A stretch of 64,000 bases of DNA from Hypholoma sublateritium FD-334 SS-4 (taxonomy: Eukaryota; Basidiomycota; Agaricomycetes; Agaricales; Strophariaceae): the NCBI GenBank assembly GCA_000827495.1, contig KN817607.1, forward strand, positions 57,247 to 121,246. The letters run 5' to 3'. Below are positions 32,579-44,022 of this stretch, in pieces. The notes under the pieces are model-generated. The model ran no database searches, was not told the origin of the DNA, and saw only the letters and a list, made by a program, of their open reading frames with translations. Numbering within the stretch: position 1 is the stretch's first letter; every line of letters starts with the position of its first letter. The position numbers were made by a program, and so were the translations under genes.

Positions 32579-34889
32579 GGTTTGAAAGCGATGTGGGGCA
32601 CTATTGGGATGTTGAGATGGGTTTCGTGCAGTGTTGCTTTGTACATAAGTCATGTCAGTGATCACACACAGTACTTATTCCAGTCGTACACACCCTATCG
32701 TATCCACATTTATAGCAAAGGTATATTTAATCCTGCAGCAATGGAGAAGAGCGATGGGTTCTTCATCTTTCCATCAATTTGTCAAATGATAAATTGGCAG
32801 CGTAGCAAGCAAACATGAGGCGATCTTCTCCTCCGCCCATAATCAAGACCCCTCTGAACACTCCAAAGTCTATTCCTTGGTAACAAAATAAGGAGGCCAG
32901 CCTTGACGGGAGGCAGTTAGTGCCATATCAAATATATCACATGCATATCTTAGTCATTTTGCACTCCCTGTATCACAAGATGGATGATGGAAATTACGTC
33001 GAGTCAGTATCTAGCCTTGAAATCAGCGAAAACTACACTCGCCAGATGCATAATGACTCTTAAGCGCTTAAACTGAGATGGCCGGAGGCAGTTGGATTCC
33101 GCGAACGGTAGAATCTTTTTTCCTGCCGCGCATCCGAAATTTGGTCATATTCCCGGCAAATTGTGTGCTGATGAACATGAGCTCACGCTGACCACGAAAT
33201 TCGCAGAAGTCAATGATTGCCTCCCACCACCGGCGCTGCTTACAACGCCGCTTACAAGTACCACCACACTGCACCTCATCCCACTGCCCCAAAACCCACG
33301 CGCACATACGGGTTCTTTCCAGGACACTCTACGCCTGTCCTGCGCGAAGGAAGCACCTGGAAGGTGGTGCAGCATAGGTGCCTAAAGTGAAAGGCTTTCC
33401 TCGTGTCCCCTACTTTGCACTCCCTCCCGCCGCCGCGCCGTGACCCGCTCCAGCCGTTCGCACACCAGACCCACCACGCGCGCCTTGCCTCCGCCCATAC
33501 GGCCGCCGCCCGGCACCTTGCCATCCATCGCGCGGGTAGGCGCCACGCCACCCGGGTGCCTATTCATATTCATCAGGTAGGAAATTGAGCCGCGCCTCCA
33601 CGTCGGACGTGCGCGCCACGACCAACACCGCGCGCGGCCTTCACACGCTGATACGCTGGTAAGTGCTCTATGTTCAGGTGACGTGAAATTAACCAAACAT
33701 AATAAAACAATGCGCACGCAGAGGCTCAACAAAGGTGCATACGGGTCGAGGCCGTTTTAGACGGCTAGCAGGTGCAATGGTTTCCAGGTGTAAGCTACGG
33801 CGTTAGCTTCGAACTACCTTGAATCGCAATAAATGGAACAAAATGGATAGAACAAGTCAGTGGAAATGCAAATATGGATTATCTGAGAGAGAAAAAAAAC
33901 AAGTGAACTTTGAAAAAGTGACGACGAGGTGGTACATTTCTAATTGACTCATGGGCGCCTAAATTCGTGTAGATGACAACCGTAGTGACTGCTGTTAAAT
34001 AAATGGGGCGCCTTGGGCTCGTATGGCTGTAATATGCGAGTGGATAATGTGGCTTTGAATTTATAACGTGGAATGGAATGGAATATACTGAAATGCGCGG
34101 TGGCGCGGTGCAAGCGCGATGTGTCGGCAAACGTCGAGAGGCGGTGGGGGCGCGGGAATGTGGCACGTGACGAGGTGGACTTGGTTGAATTTCGCGAGCG
34201 ACGCTGGTGTGTGCTCATCAACGTCTGGCCCACGCTCTCCTCTAACGCACTACGCTTCAAGCCCACAATCAGATACCACCCAGGCATTTTCGTGCGTGCC
34301 CTTCCCGACGCGCGCTGCGAACCACTCCTTCCTGTCCTTCCTTCCCCTCCGTCCTTCCCGTCTCGTCCGCATCCCCATCCCGCACTCGCACCCGACACCA
34401 CAACCCGCCAGCTACTCCGCCTCGGCGCCAGAACTTAGGCGCGAATGCGGCGCGGCGCGCTCCACTGACGCAGACTCGGACGCATCGCGATAACGACGCG
34501 CGGGATGCACGGCCTGGCAGTGCCCTTGCCTCGGCTCTCTCTAATCCTACGTGCAGAGCTTTTTATGCCCCCACCAAACGCCCCCAGCGTACCTGGACCG
34601 GGCCGCGCTAAGGTAGCCGAGAAAGCACGATTGCGCACGCCCCGCCGACCCCCTTGACTCGGTGCACGCCTGCGCGGACTCGCCACACCAGACAATCGTG
34701 CACGCCCGGGATACAGCGGTGTCTATGCCGCTGATGATCGGCTGCTGTTGACACCGCCGTCTGGCCAGTTGCTTGCGTAGACTCACCACCCCCGGGCCGC
34801 TAGGACACCCTGCCTAATCTCCGAAGCAGGCAGCGATGTTATGGTAATAAATGGTCAATCCAGTACAGAATAGAGTCATTACTTGTGGA
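32579..34889. other. Upstream region of seven-TM gene B and degenerate DNA
   Basis: From 32750 to 33050 it matches the blocks before the other seven-TM genes (aaacatgaggcgatcttctc, ctgtatcacaagatgg). From 33400 to 33600 it is GC-rich with small Ala/His-rich frames but no start or signal. The gtaagctacggcgttagctt block at 33790-33810 is shared with 6.9 kb. From 34440 to 34700 it is GC-rich without recognisable coding. Confidence 0.45.
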
Positions 34890-35100
34890 GCTGTGTGGAT
34901 GTACCTTCCAGCTGTGCCTTTTTAGTGCCTTGTATTATGTCGGTTGTCCATCACTGTCGTGATCCTTTTCAATCATCAATGTGTGGCGCCGACCCGCAAA
35001 AAAAGCTCAACATAGCATCTGCTCACAAATATATCGTACTCCCCATCACATCACTCAAAACTCTGCCGTATTTACTAGAAGCGCTTGACACCTAAGGAAG
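34890..35100. repeat. Orphan 3' flank of a lost secreted gene
   Basis: Reads gatgtaccttccagctgtgc then ctttttagtgccttgtatta. This is the sequence that follows the secreted genes (compare 28100-28150), yet no secreted coding sequence precedes it. It abuts the 3' end of seven-TM gene A, as in the complete modules. Confidence 0.65.
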
Positions 35101-35126
35101 AATGGTACACAACAGCATCATCCGCC

Positions 35127-36479
35127 TTACACCTCCTCCTCTACTAGAGCCTCTAGCGGCCTTCGCTTCTCCAAATCGTGGCCCTCCGAAGACATATCGG
35201 CTCTACTGGCACCGACGCGCACACGAATGCCGTGCGACAGAATTTGTGATGTGTTGCCGCTCGGACTCGAATCCGCCCGGAACTCCAGATCTGAAAGATG
35301 CGTCGTGCATGACTCCTCGACCTGCGGCAACTCCTGCATCGCGACGCGGGCGACCATAATCGTCGGCGCCATGCCCTAACACGCCAGAAAGCCATGACGC
35401 CTGCAATTCAGCGGTCAGTCTACTTATCGAGAGAGTTGGACACTCACGGCGGTGACGAAGAGCAGCGCGCCCGCGTAGTTCTCTGCGGAGAACCACACCG
35501 TCTCATTGATGCTGTTCTGCGGGATGATCGCCAGGACTGCGGCCAGCAGTGCGGCGAGCGAGTACGCGGCGGCTGACTGCACTAGCACCTCCGCGATGTT
35601 CTTGAATGTTCGTGTTACTCCCATACGGGGGTAGCAGCGCGTGTAGGAGTATATTTTGTATGCAATCAACACCGTCGTGAGCAGCGTTACCCCGAAGGTC
35701 ATGAACAGGGCGGCGCAGGTTAGTTTGTTGAGGGTAATCCTTATGGGTACAGATGGGTCCAAGTTGCTGGCGCAAGGAATTATGACAATAGATAGATAGA
35801 GGGCTGTTGGAATGGAACATGACATAGCAGTCATTTTATAGCCAGACGTGTTGGGACTTACCAGTCTCTGCGACTACCAACACTAGGGGCAGAGATATAA
35901 TGTACAGTGAATTACCCCAAACTTTATAACATCGCCATATCTATGATAGATTCAGTAGCGGCAAGCACCTTCAGAGGGTGCTCTTACAAGTAAGCCATCG
36001 GCGACCACGAACACAATGGCCGTGAAGATGTCACTCAGAAATGATTGTAACAAGGCTGTCTGAGATATAGCTGCAAGAACCGTGTCTCTGGTTTCCCCAT
36101 CTGTTATAAATACTTTTCTGAGGAAGAACCACGCAACACCAGTATCAGCTACATTGACCAAATACAGCAGCGATATTGCAGCGATGACCATGGCGCTCTG
36201 CGAAGTCTTTTTGGTCACTATGGTTGGTCGCCAAATACAGTAGTATATCACTCGTTAGCGACCAGTCGAAGATGTGTTTATTCACAAGCTCACAGTATAT
36301 ATACATCGTACCGAGATAGACTGTGGTGTAAACGCCTGCATGATATATTGAGCCATTATTAATATTGAGTCAAATGTACACAAGACAAACTTGCCTAAGA
36401 GCAAAATGTTCAGAAGTGCAGAGTGAAACACGGCACTGAGCGCTGCTTCTTCCGAGATATGTGGAGGACCAGAACCCAT
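35127..36479 (-). CDS. Seven-TM protein, paralogue A
   Basis: 346 aa from six exons, all junctions in frame: 36479-36395, 36335-36294, 36217-35988, 35940-35862, 35803-35448, 35375-35127. Intron 1 is again a GC-AG intron (G|gcaagt), joining LLNILLLG to VYTTVYLGTMYIY. Further segments: MVIAAISLLYLVNVADTGV, DIFTAIVFVVADGLL, LYIISLPLVLVVAET with LYLSIVIIPCASN, CAALFMTFGVTLLTTVLIAY, AYSLAALLAAVLAIIP and YAGALLFVTAV. The tail begins GMAPTIMVARVAMQ and is Ser/Glu-rich with a LEALVEEEV end. It is the best preserved template for the family. It lies beside the orphan 3' flank of a secreted gene, so it may have lost its partner. Confidence 0.86.
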
Positions 36480-38469
36480 GGTTTGAATGCGATGAAGGAA
36501 TGTGGAGATGGGTTTTGAAGTACTTGAATTAATTGTGACGTTATAACTGCATATCAGTGCAATGTATTTTTTACAACAGAGCGAAGCGGTGTTGATTATT
36601 TTCTCATCTTCTGTCCCAGCTATTTACAAAGAATACTAGCAAGATCAGGCCAGAAGCTTTTGAGTTTCTCTTTCTGATTCTGCGCAGTGATTGATACCTG
36701 AAAAACATATTGTGGGCCACAAAATGACGTACAAAGGCTATATTTAGTCACCTATACTATTACTAGTACTAAATACTTGCTTACCGTCAGTGTACGGTCG
36801 CTTGCCAAACGCCCACCAGCGCCACGAAGCCGGAATATGTGGCGAAATAATGTTGAGTTAGCGAGCTCCTGGTCAGTCACCCACAGGGTTCTATCTGTAC
36901 TCGCGTTCATAGCTCAGGGATATCTAATTCTATGACAAGCAGAGCAACAGTGGACAAGAGTCATGGGCTCTTCATCTGTCCATCGCATGATGGAACAGAA
37001 CGTAGCGAGCAAACATGATGGGATCTTCGCCCTCAAATCACTGTCATTCCTTTGCTCATCATCGAAGCCCCTCTGAATACTCTAAAAGCTGTTCCGGATA
37101 TCAAAAGGAGGATAGCCTTGGTGTGCGGTAGTGAGGGTAGTAGATATATAGCTTTTATATACCTCTTAATCACTTCATACCTTATGTATCATGATATGCT
37201 TGATGGAAAAGTACACCTCAAGCCAGTATCTAGCACTGAAGTCTGAGAAAGCGATATGTTCTCAGTTGTCACCAGATTCTTGAACGTAGATTCCTGGAGG
37301 TAGATGAACGTCGCGAGCGAGTGACTCTCGTTGTCTGCTGCACAGCCGAAATTTATTGGGAATTTAGTTACGTTTTGTTATATGCCGATCCAATCCAGGA
37401 TGCCGCGGCTGATGTTAAGATCAAGGAGGCCAAAATAAACAGACTGCGGCGGCAGATGCTGCTACGGCTCGGCCGCACTGGTGGCAGGTGCAAACGTGGA
37501 CATAGACGCACCCGCATGTCACTACGTAGGTGCTCGAGCATGGACGTCTACGGCGTCCACCCGTAACTTGAGAGACGCAGACTGCATGCCAACATTACAG
37601 AGAAAAACGCGGTCGCGGCGCGGATAGGGTGGAATGTCGTGCACTGTTGAGATATATACTGCCGTGCTTTGCAGTGTTATCCACGAAATCAGATAACTGC
37701 GGGTGCACTTCGCGGCGAGAATGAGCACGGTGTCGAAGGGGTCGAAGTTTCTAGATGAGGGCGACGAAGCCGGGAGGAGTAAGGCGGCGTGGAATGGATG
37801 TGAATACATTACACAGCGCCACAGCATGTCTGTGATGCAATGAATTTCGTCCATCTGCTTTCTAGCTCCAATTCTCGAGAACATCCACTGACCTCACTAG
37901 GCCACCACGAGGCCGACAGAAAAAGCGATGCGCGCTGCGCTCGCCATTTTCATCCGCCGCACAGTACAGCCAAGTGAGTGAGTCACGCCATCTCGCTGGG
38001 GATTTAAAGTGCAGCGGTAGCAGAGAACGTATGCACGGCGCGTGAGGGTGTGGGTGACTGAAGCGAGACGCTGTCCATAGAAGATAAGCCATGCGTGGAA
38101 TTAAGATGGGGAGCATGTCGAATTCGGGACAGTAGCACTGTCCTAACGGGTACCCTTACGGAAGATTGGCTCTCTAAGCTTTGAAAAACATGATCAGTAC
38201 AATGGTGATGGACTTTGGATGATGGATTGAGTAAACGTTGCGCCGCTGTGTTTTTCACGGATGGGTGAGGAGACAGTTTCAATGACGCAGGAATATTTCA
38301 CGACTGCGAGAGATGTATAGAAGGGGGAGAGCATGGTTGGAGCAGGATACTTTTCATGCCAGGAGGACTGAGGTGGTGGCATTGAACTTGAACGTGCCCA
38401 CGGAACGCGAGCACTTCTGGGACCGGGAGATGCCGGGACGAGCCGCTCCGTAATCGGCCCTCGCCCGCA
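36480..38469. other. Upstream region of seven-TM gene A and degenerate DNA
   Basis: From 36960 to 37260 is the conserved pre-seven-TM block. From 37320 to 37570 it resembles 25.38-25.6 kb. The minus frame at about 37880-37620 has a possible membrane stretch (FDTVLILAAKCTRSYLISWI) but no ATG context or family. From 38190 to 38450 it is shared with 29.9-30.1 kb. Confidence 0.45.
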
Positions 38470-38690
38470 GGCCGAGATCGCCGGTCTTCGGCATCCTTTC
38501 TTTCTGTGGCTCGCTGGCCCTCCCTTCCTTCCCTAGAGTGTGCGCAGGACGCACGCGCACTCAAAGCTCGCCGACGCATGCAGGTGGTGCGTCGCCCTGA
38601 GCTATGCCCTTGCCCAGCGCGCCTGCGGCAACACCCACGTCTTGCCTCCTCGCGCTGCGAATGAATCATATATGGTACCACGTCCACACG
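38470..38690 (+). pseudogene. MARVEL-like gene fragment
   Basis: After a cccgcag acceptor the strand reads gccgagatcgccggtcttcg, matching exon 4 of the 9-10 kb gene with one inserted base. Remnants of exon 6 (ctcaaagctcgccgacgcat) and exon 7 (tatgcccttgcccagcgcgc) follow. All are too damaged to encode protein. Confidence 0.65.
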
Positions 38691-39709
38691 GTCACCGTCC
38701 CCGCCGCACCACACTCGACGCGTTAGAATATGCCGGACACAGTCGTAGTGGGCACTTAATACCACACCATAGGACACTCAATACGGAGGAGATGGCGGCC
38801 CGGGGGTAGCCAATGGCGACGACGCCAAGCAGGCCTCCGGAGCGCAGCACGCGCCGGCACCGTAAATATGGAAGCGCAGGTACAAATGACGCGGAGAACA
38901 TAGTAGACGCCCTTTAGCTTCCTCTAGCAGCTCCCGTCGGTCGGCGGTGTCAACTTTGTCATCCGCTCTCCGAGAAGACCTGCCGTCGAGACTCTGCCAA
39001 GCCGTGGCGCGACATCAGTCCACAGGGCGGTGAGAGCGTCGGACTTTCTGAATCTGCGTCGGGATACGGAAACTACTTGTGGACGCACCCTATGTAATAG
39101 CCCCACCGAGCCAACGCTAAAATCTTCTCACCGTGAGCTTGCCGTGAGCAACTGTTTACCACCTTACATAGCAAGCTCTGCCCATTTTTCGCGGGCCATG
39201 GATAATTTGTAATTGGAAGTCATCACTCGAGCTATTCAAAGCTGGTCAGATTCTAGGGGAAGAACTTGAACGACGTATTCGAGTCCCGCGACAGGTCGCC
39301 CAGCGTGGTCCAGGCGCCTGAGAGCTCTCATCAGTCTCATCGCCCAAAAAGGGAATCGCCAGAAGCGGGTGCTTGCGCGTATGTACAGGTGTGGGCGCTT
39401 CTGGCCCCGCGATCCTCGCCGTTCGCATTTCTGATATCTCCGATACGTATTACTACCCACAGCCACCCCCGGCGCTCCGCAATATACAATGCTCATTATG
39501 ATATTCCCTACGGTGATATTGAGGGCTATCATCTTGCTTGAATTAAACAAAAATGTATCAATCCCGTAGTCCATGAGAACCTGAAACCTGTCATATGCTT
39601 GGCAGGCTGCAGCGCCATTCATTCAGTATAACCCAAAGAGGAGTAATTCCTCGTCTACCGTACTGGTCTAGCTGGACGGTGACTGAGTGATGCCTTTCTC
39701 ACCGAAACT
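38691..39709. other. Intergenic with partial repeat R1
   Basis: 39340-39480 carries the gcgggtgcttgcgcgtatgt and cgatcctcgccg segments of repeat R1. No gene is supported in the rest. Confidence 0.45.
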
Positions 39710-39754
39710 TATTAAACGTGTCTCCGAGCAGGAGAAACGGCAGCTGGTCTCACC
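39710..39754 (+). promoter_or_regulatory. Core promoter of secreted gene 6
   Basis: tattaaa followed by cgtgtctccgagcaggagaa and ggcagctggtctcacc, nearly identical to paralogue 3 although the gene itself is truncated. Confidence 0.65.
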
Positions 39755-39792
39755 ACATATTCCACACTTTCCAATATCATCGCTGCGCGATC

Positions 39793-40240
39793 ATGTTGTT
39801 CACTCGTATCTCCTTCACCGCTCTCCTGCTCTTTGTCGCGACCGTTTCCAGTGCTCCGTTGAACAAGCCCGCTGCTGCAGTCAGACTGCACGCAGACCAC
39901 CCCTTCGAAGGCCTGAATCCAGTGAGTGCAAACTGTCTCTGTGTGTGCATGTCCTACGTATTGAATACCTATTCATCAGCCCATCCCTCATGTCTCGAAA
40001 ACGCATCTATTTGAAAACCTCGCTGCGAACCAGGGAGCGCCGGGAGCCATCGGCCTCGCACGCACCGCCTCTCATATCCAAGTCCATGCCGCCATGGCCT
40101 CGTCCCTGGAAATTCCAACAGACCCCCCGATGCAGCGATACGCACGAAGCCCTCCGAGCGCACACGAAGCAATGGAAATAAAGCAGCGCATGATGAAGTT
40201 ATCTAACCATTTGAAGTCGGCTTTTCACGCACATGCATGA
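39793..40240 (+). CDS. Secreted Ala/His-rich protein, paralogue 6 (shortened)
   Basis: 129 aa, exons 39793-39921 and 39980-40240. The signal peptide and conserved block are present (NLAANQGAPGAIG, ASHIQVHAAMASSLEIPTD, RYARSP), but the reading frame stops soon after, at LSNHLKSAFHAHA. The Ala/His helical half is missing; DNA just after the stop matches the sequence after the stop in paralogue 5 (agaatatccg..gagtagatgtacaatat). An internal deletion of about 250 bp is the simplest explanation. It may be a pseudogene or a secreted N-terminal-only form. Confidence 0.65.
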
Positions 40241-40392
40241 CTGGGAATGCGCAATACCCCACCCAGAATATCCGGTGACATGGAGTAGATGTACAATATT
40301 AAAGGCATCTATCTGCTGTTTGTACCTATGTACAGGCTGAAGAATAGTACCATTTTTTGTGGATTTGTGTGTGGATGGATGTACTTTCCAGC

Positions 40393-42040
40393 GATTGTCA
40401 AAAAAGTAACTTATTTGACGAGCGTGCTAACTTATTGCTCTGCAAATGCCGAGTTGCCGGTGCAGGCGAACTTATTCCCACGCAGGCGCAAATCTAACTT
40501 GTAACGTGCGCCCAACGTGTGCCGTACGTAGAGGCCCATGCCTCTCACCAGTAATGCTTTGGTACTGTATAGTGTATATTATAATAGTTGTCGGTTTCCA
40601 AGGTATGGGGCAAGTAGTATAGCATTAATCATTACCTGAATACATCTGAAGTGACCTTGGACCATAGTTATCCATAGGCATNGCTCGCAGATGTCAATTA
40701 TTGATCTCTGTGCGTACTTGTTTCTGAATAAATATTATCCCANTCTGCGNGGCTAAAAAGATACCCGGGTAATACAGTATGTCNTCCTCGACCTGGTCGC
40801 ANGCATCGCGGTGGATCCTTGTGTGGAAATGNNTTCGAGTCTCAGCACACTGCACAAGCGTCGAGCGACATATCTTCAAGATCTGCAGACAACTCAACTC
40901 CTTTCATGGCAAGATCTTAGATGACGGGTGCGTGCTTCAATTACTCCTCTTTGTGCTCAACGTCCATGTAACACCATGTTCTGCCCTTCATCTCGGAGTA
41001 TGAAGCGCGCGTACATTAATTACTTGGGTATTTTGCACATTGAATCCCGCAGCCGCCGCAGAGACATCTTACCCTCCAGTCCTCTGAAATGCTCCATTAT
41101 ATTTGCTTTCTTAAATTATCATATCTTTATTCGTGCTTGCATATGTTAGCGGTACGTCAGAAAGCTAACTTGCTAACTTGTGGTGGTAATTGTACACGTT
41201 ATTGTATCATGTAGCGAACTTGCTACGTACAAGTTAGCTTGAAGTTAGCTTTTAAGTACGACTTATAAGTATTACAGAATCCGACACTCAAAAATTAGGT
41301 TTTAATAATGTAAATTGAGAAATTTGTATGTACATAAAGTGTATAACCTACTACTGGAACGAGACGTTGGCTCGTGCAGATTTTGCANGACTTACTCGAT
41401 GGATAATGTACTTGGGAGAGCGTGGGAATATGCACGCTCGTGCACGCCTACGCATGCCCGCGCGCCCACTGCACGCCGTTTTCCCTTTGCCCACACCGAA
41501 GACATCGCCGAAGACCTGGCGTCAACACCCTCATTCTCTTGNAAGGCCGGTATCTCAAATACTTAATTGAAGCCCCTACAAGTTGCACCCTAGTAAGTAG
41601 CCTNGACGAGACACTTAATTTACCGCTGNGCCTGGCAATGTGTAGATTCCGGCGCTAATTCATGTCATAGCTCAGTGCGTAGGGACCGATATTATGTAAA
41701 ANGTATAAAACATACTNTTTTTTAATACTATTCGGAGCCTACATTATTTATTTGAGTATCCACTGCTTGTGNATAGCCGTGCGTAACCAGGTCAGTGCTG
41801 AGAGCANGATGGAGGCCGTGTGAATTCGCCAGGGTGGATGTCCTGTCATCAATAGCGACAACGGTAACTCAAAACTACCATGTACCATGAAATAATGGCC
41901 AGTTACCTCGCAAGTTACCTCGAAATTTCACCAAGTTCACNTGCGAACTTGGCGCAATTTAACTTGTCCCGCCAAAAAGTTAGCGCAAGCTAACTTGTGC
42001 AGGCGCAAGTTAATTTTTCAAGTTACTTTGTTAACAACCC
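40393..42040. mobile_element. hAT-like non-autonomous DNA element
   Basis: A 1648-bp element inserted in the 3' flank of secreted gene 6. It is flanked by the 8-bp duplication TTTCCAGC (40385-40392 and 42041-42048). Ends are imperfect inverted repeats: gattgtcaaaaaagtaactt on the left, gggttgttaacaaagtaact reversed on the right. An 8-bp duplication and such ends fit the hAT superfamily. The subterminal parts are rich in aagttagc/gctaactt motifs. Many single N are scattered inside. No transposase frame is visible. Confidence 0.7.
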
Positions 42041-42048
42041 TTTCCAGC

Positions 42049-42743
42049 AGTGCCCTATTGGTGCCTTTCATTATTTGGTTGCCTTTCTCTGCCAAAAGAA
42101 ATGCAGAAAGTGAGGAGTACATAACATTTGCACATAAATACTTCATACTTCGACGTTGCATCACTTAGAACTTTACATGACAGAGTTTGGATAGTCCGTC
42201 CGGTCCAGGACGCCTGAATCGCGGCGCGAGCGGCTGTTTATACGCTGGTGAACGTCCTCCGTGTGAATAACGGGCGACGAGCGAAGAATAAATAAAATAA
42301 TATCAGTTTGACGAAGGTGCGTTGCATTTGCGAGGATGTTTCTACACGGCTTCTAGCCGGCCAGGAACAGAGACCGAAGAGTAAGCTAAAGCGCTATGAG
42401 GTTCTGAACGTTGGACACGTAACCACTGGTGGAGGGAACAGCTTTATAATGCGTATTACACTTGCATTCCTGGCGGACGTGAACAGAGCCTACATCTCAG
42501 GAAAAAATCAGGACTGTATTTGTGGCGCACCCTAAATGCTCTAGTAATCAATATCAATTATCACCCACAAATTAAGTCACCCACAGACCAACCACAGAAT
42601 GATAATGTGTCGAACTCCCTTCATGAAACTATACTCCTGCACACGTTGATCAGGTTAATTATATCTAGTCACCGGTTATGCAACGCCAGTTGCTATTTGG
42701 TTGCTATTTCCAAAAAAGAAAAAGAAATTGCGAGTTGAAGTCG
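42049..42743. other. Remainder of the gene 6 flank and upstream DNA of gene 7
   Basis: After the element the secreted-gene 3' flank resumes (agtgccctattggtgcc). From 42540 to 42640 is the far-upstream block (cccacagaccaaccacagaa) also found before paralogues 4 and 5. No separate gene. Confidence 0.55.
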
Positions 42744-42790
42744 TATTTAAGGGTGTTCTCGAGTAGGAGAGACAGCAGCTGGTCTCACCC
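42744..42790 (+). promoter_or_regulatory. Core promoter of secreted gene 7
   Basis: tatttaa, then ggtgttctcgagtaggagag and agcagctggtctcaccc. Confidence 0.6.
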
Positions 42791-42823
42791 TCATTTCCGT
42801 ACAAGTAATATCGCCGCGCGATA

Positions 42824-43564
42824 ATGTTGTTCATTCAAATCTCATTCACTACTTTGCTGCTGTTCATCGCAAATGTCTCCGGCGCTCCGCTGCACAAGGC
42901 TGTCACGCGAGTCGGAATGCACGTTGACCACACTGCGCTAACGGACAGCCTGACTCCAGTAAGTAAACACCAGTGGGTCTACATAGATTCTGCGTATTTA
43001 ACATCCACTACCTAGACTCTCCACACTCCTGGCGCGAAGAAGCATCCGCTGGGAGGCCTCGCCGCCACACAAACGGTGCCCGGAGCCCCCGCCGTCATAG
43101 CACAACACGCCGGCCCTCTGGAAATCACAGACGGTGTCCCCACCCTGAAGTTCGCACGCAGTCCCACGACGGCCGCCGATGTGCAGACAGCACATAGACA
43201 CGCAATAATGGCACATTACACCGCCGCCACCGCGCACCACAACGCCGCCGCCAATCTCTGGCATACCAATTCCCGGCAGGCCGAATGGCACACAGCCAGG
43301 GCAGGGACGCACGAAAATGCTGTACAGGACCATGAACGTCGCATAGCGGAATTGGAGAACCATGCGCATCCCATTCGGAACAGCGCGGCTGATAATGAGA
43401 TCAAGGAGGTCAATAAGCAGACTGCGAAAGTACATGCATCAGCTGCCGCTGTAGATGCCGCAGCACATGCTGCCGCTATAGCACATGCCGCAGCACATGC
43501 CGCAACTGCAACTGCGCCCGTACATACTACGGCTACAGCTGCAGCTGTGCATCGGGCACCTTAA
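42824..43564 (+). CDS. Secreted Ala/His-rich protein, paralogue 7
   Basis: 227 aa, exons 42824-42958 and 43016-43564; the intron uses gtaagt and stays phase 0. It is the most diverged member: signal MLFIQIS with LLLFIANVSGA, conserved block reduced to GLAATQTVPGAPAV, GPLEITDGVPT and FARSP. The helical part (AIMAHYTAATAHHNAAANLW) is followed by ENAVQDHERRIAELENHAHP. A unique C-terminal extension of imperfect Ala/His/Thr repeats (AAAHAAAIAHAAAHAATAT) ends the protein. It lies at the border with the conserved gene block. Confidence 0.82.
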
Positions 43565-44022
43565 ATATGAATGGATTGCAGTATTGTACAATAGTCAGGG
43601 CTGCTGTTCGTATTAAGTACCTGCCTGCAAAATAGAGCCGATTTGCTTGTACTGGGTGTGTGAATTTCCTTTAAAGCGGTGCTTTTCATTGTCACTTTGA
43701 TCAAGTTTCGTTGCTGAAAAAAGTCAGCGCTTCAGCTTAGGCCTCGAATAAAAGAGCCTACATAACACGCTATCCTCCTCTTAAAAAAACACCACCTACA
43801 TAGGCTGCTGACCAACTCCACATTCTCGATATTAGGAAACGATCCAACGCGTTCTGAAGCGTTCGTGTGCGCACATGTGATGCCCGTATCCTCTTTAGAG
43901 AGAGGCCTGGTCATGAGGCTACCCCGCACAAAGAATGGCATCGGTCATTCGGACAAACCGACAAGCAAGAGATGAAATAAAACACGACGACAATTGGACA
44001 TAGCAAGGAGCGGGTACGAGCA
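43565..44022. other. Intergenic border between accessory and conserved blocks
   Basis: The 3' flank of secreted gene 7 (gtgtgaatttcctttaaagc), then the 3' flank of the minus-strand eIF3l gene. No gene is seen. Confidence 0.55.
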
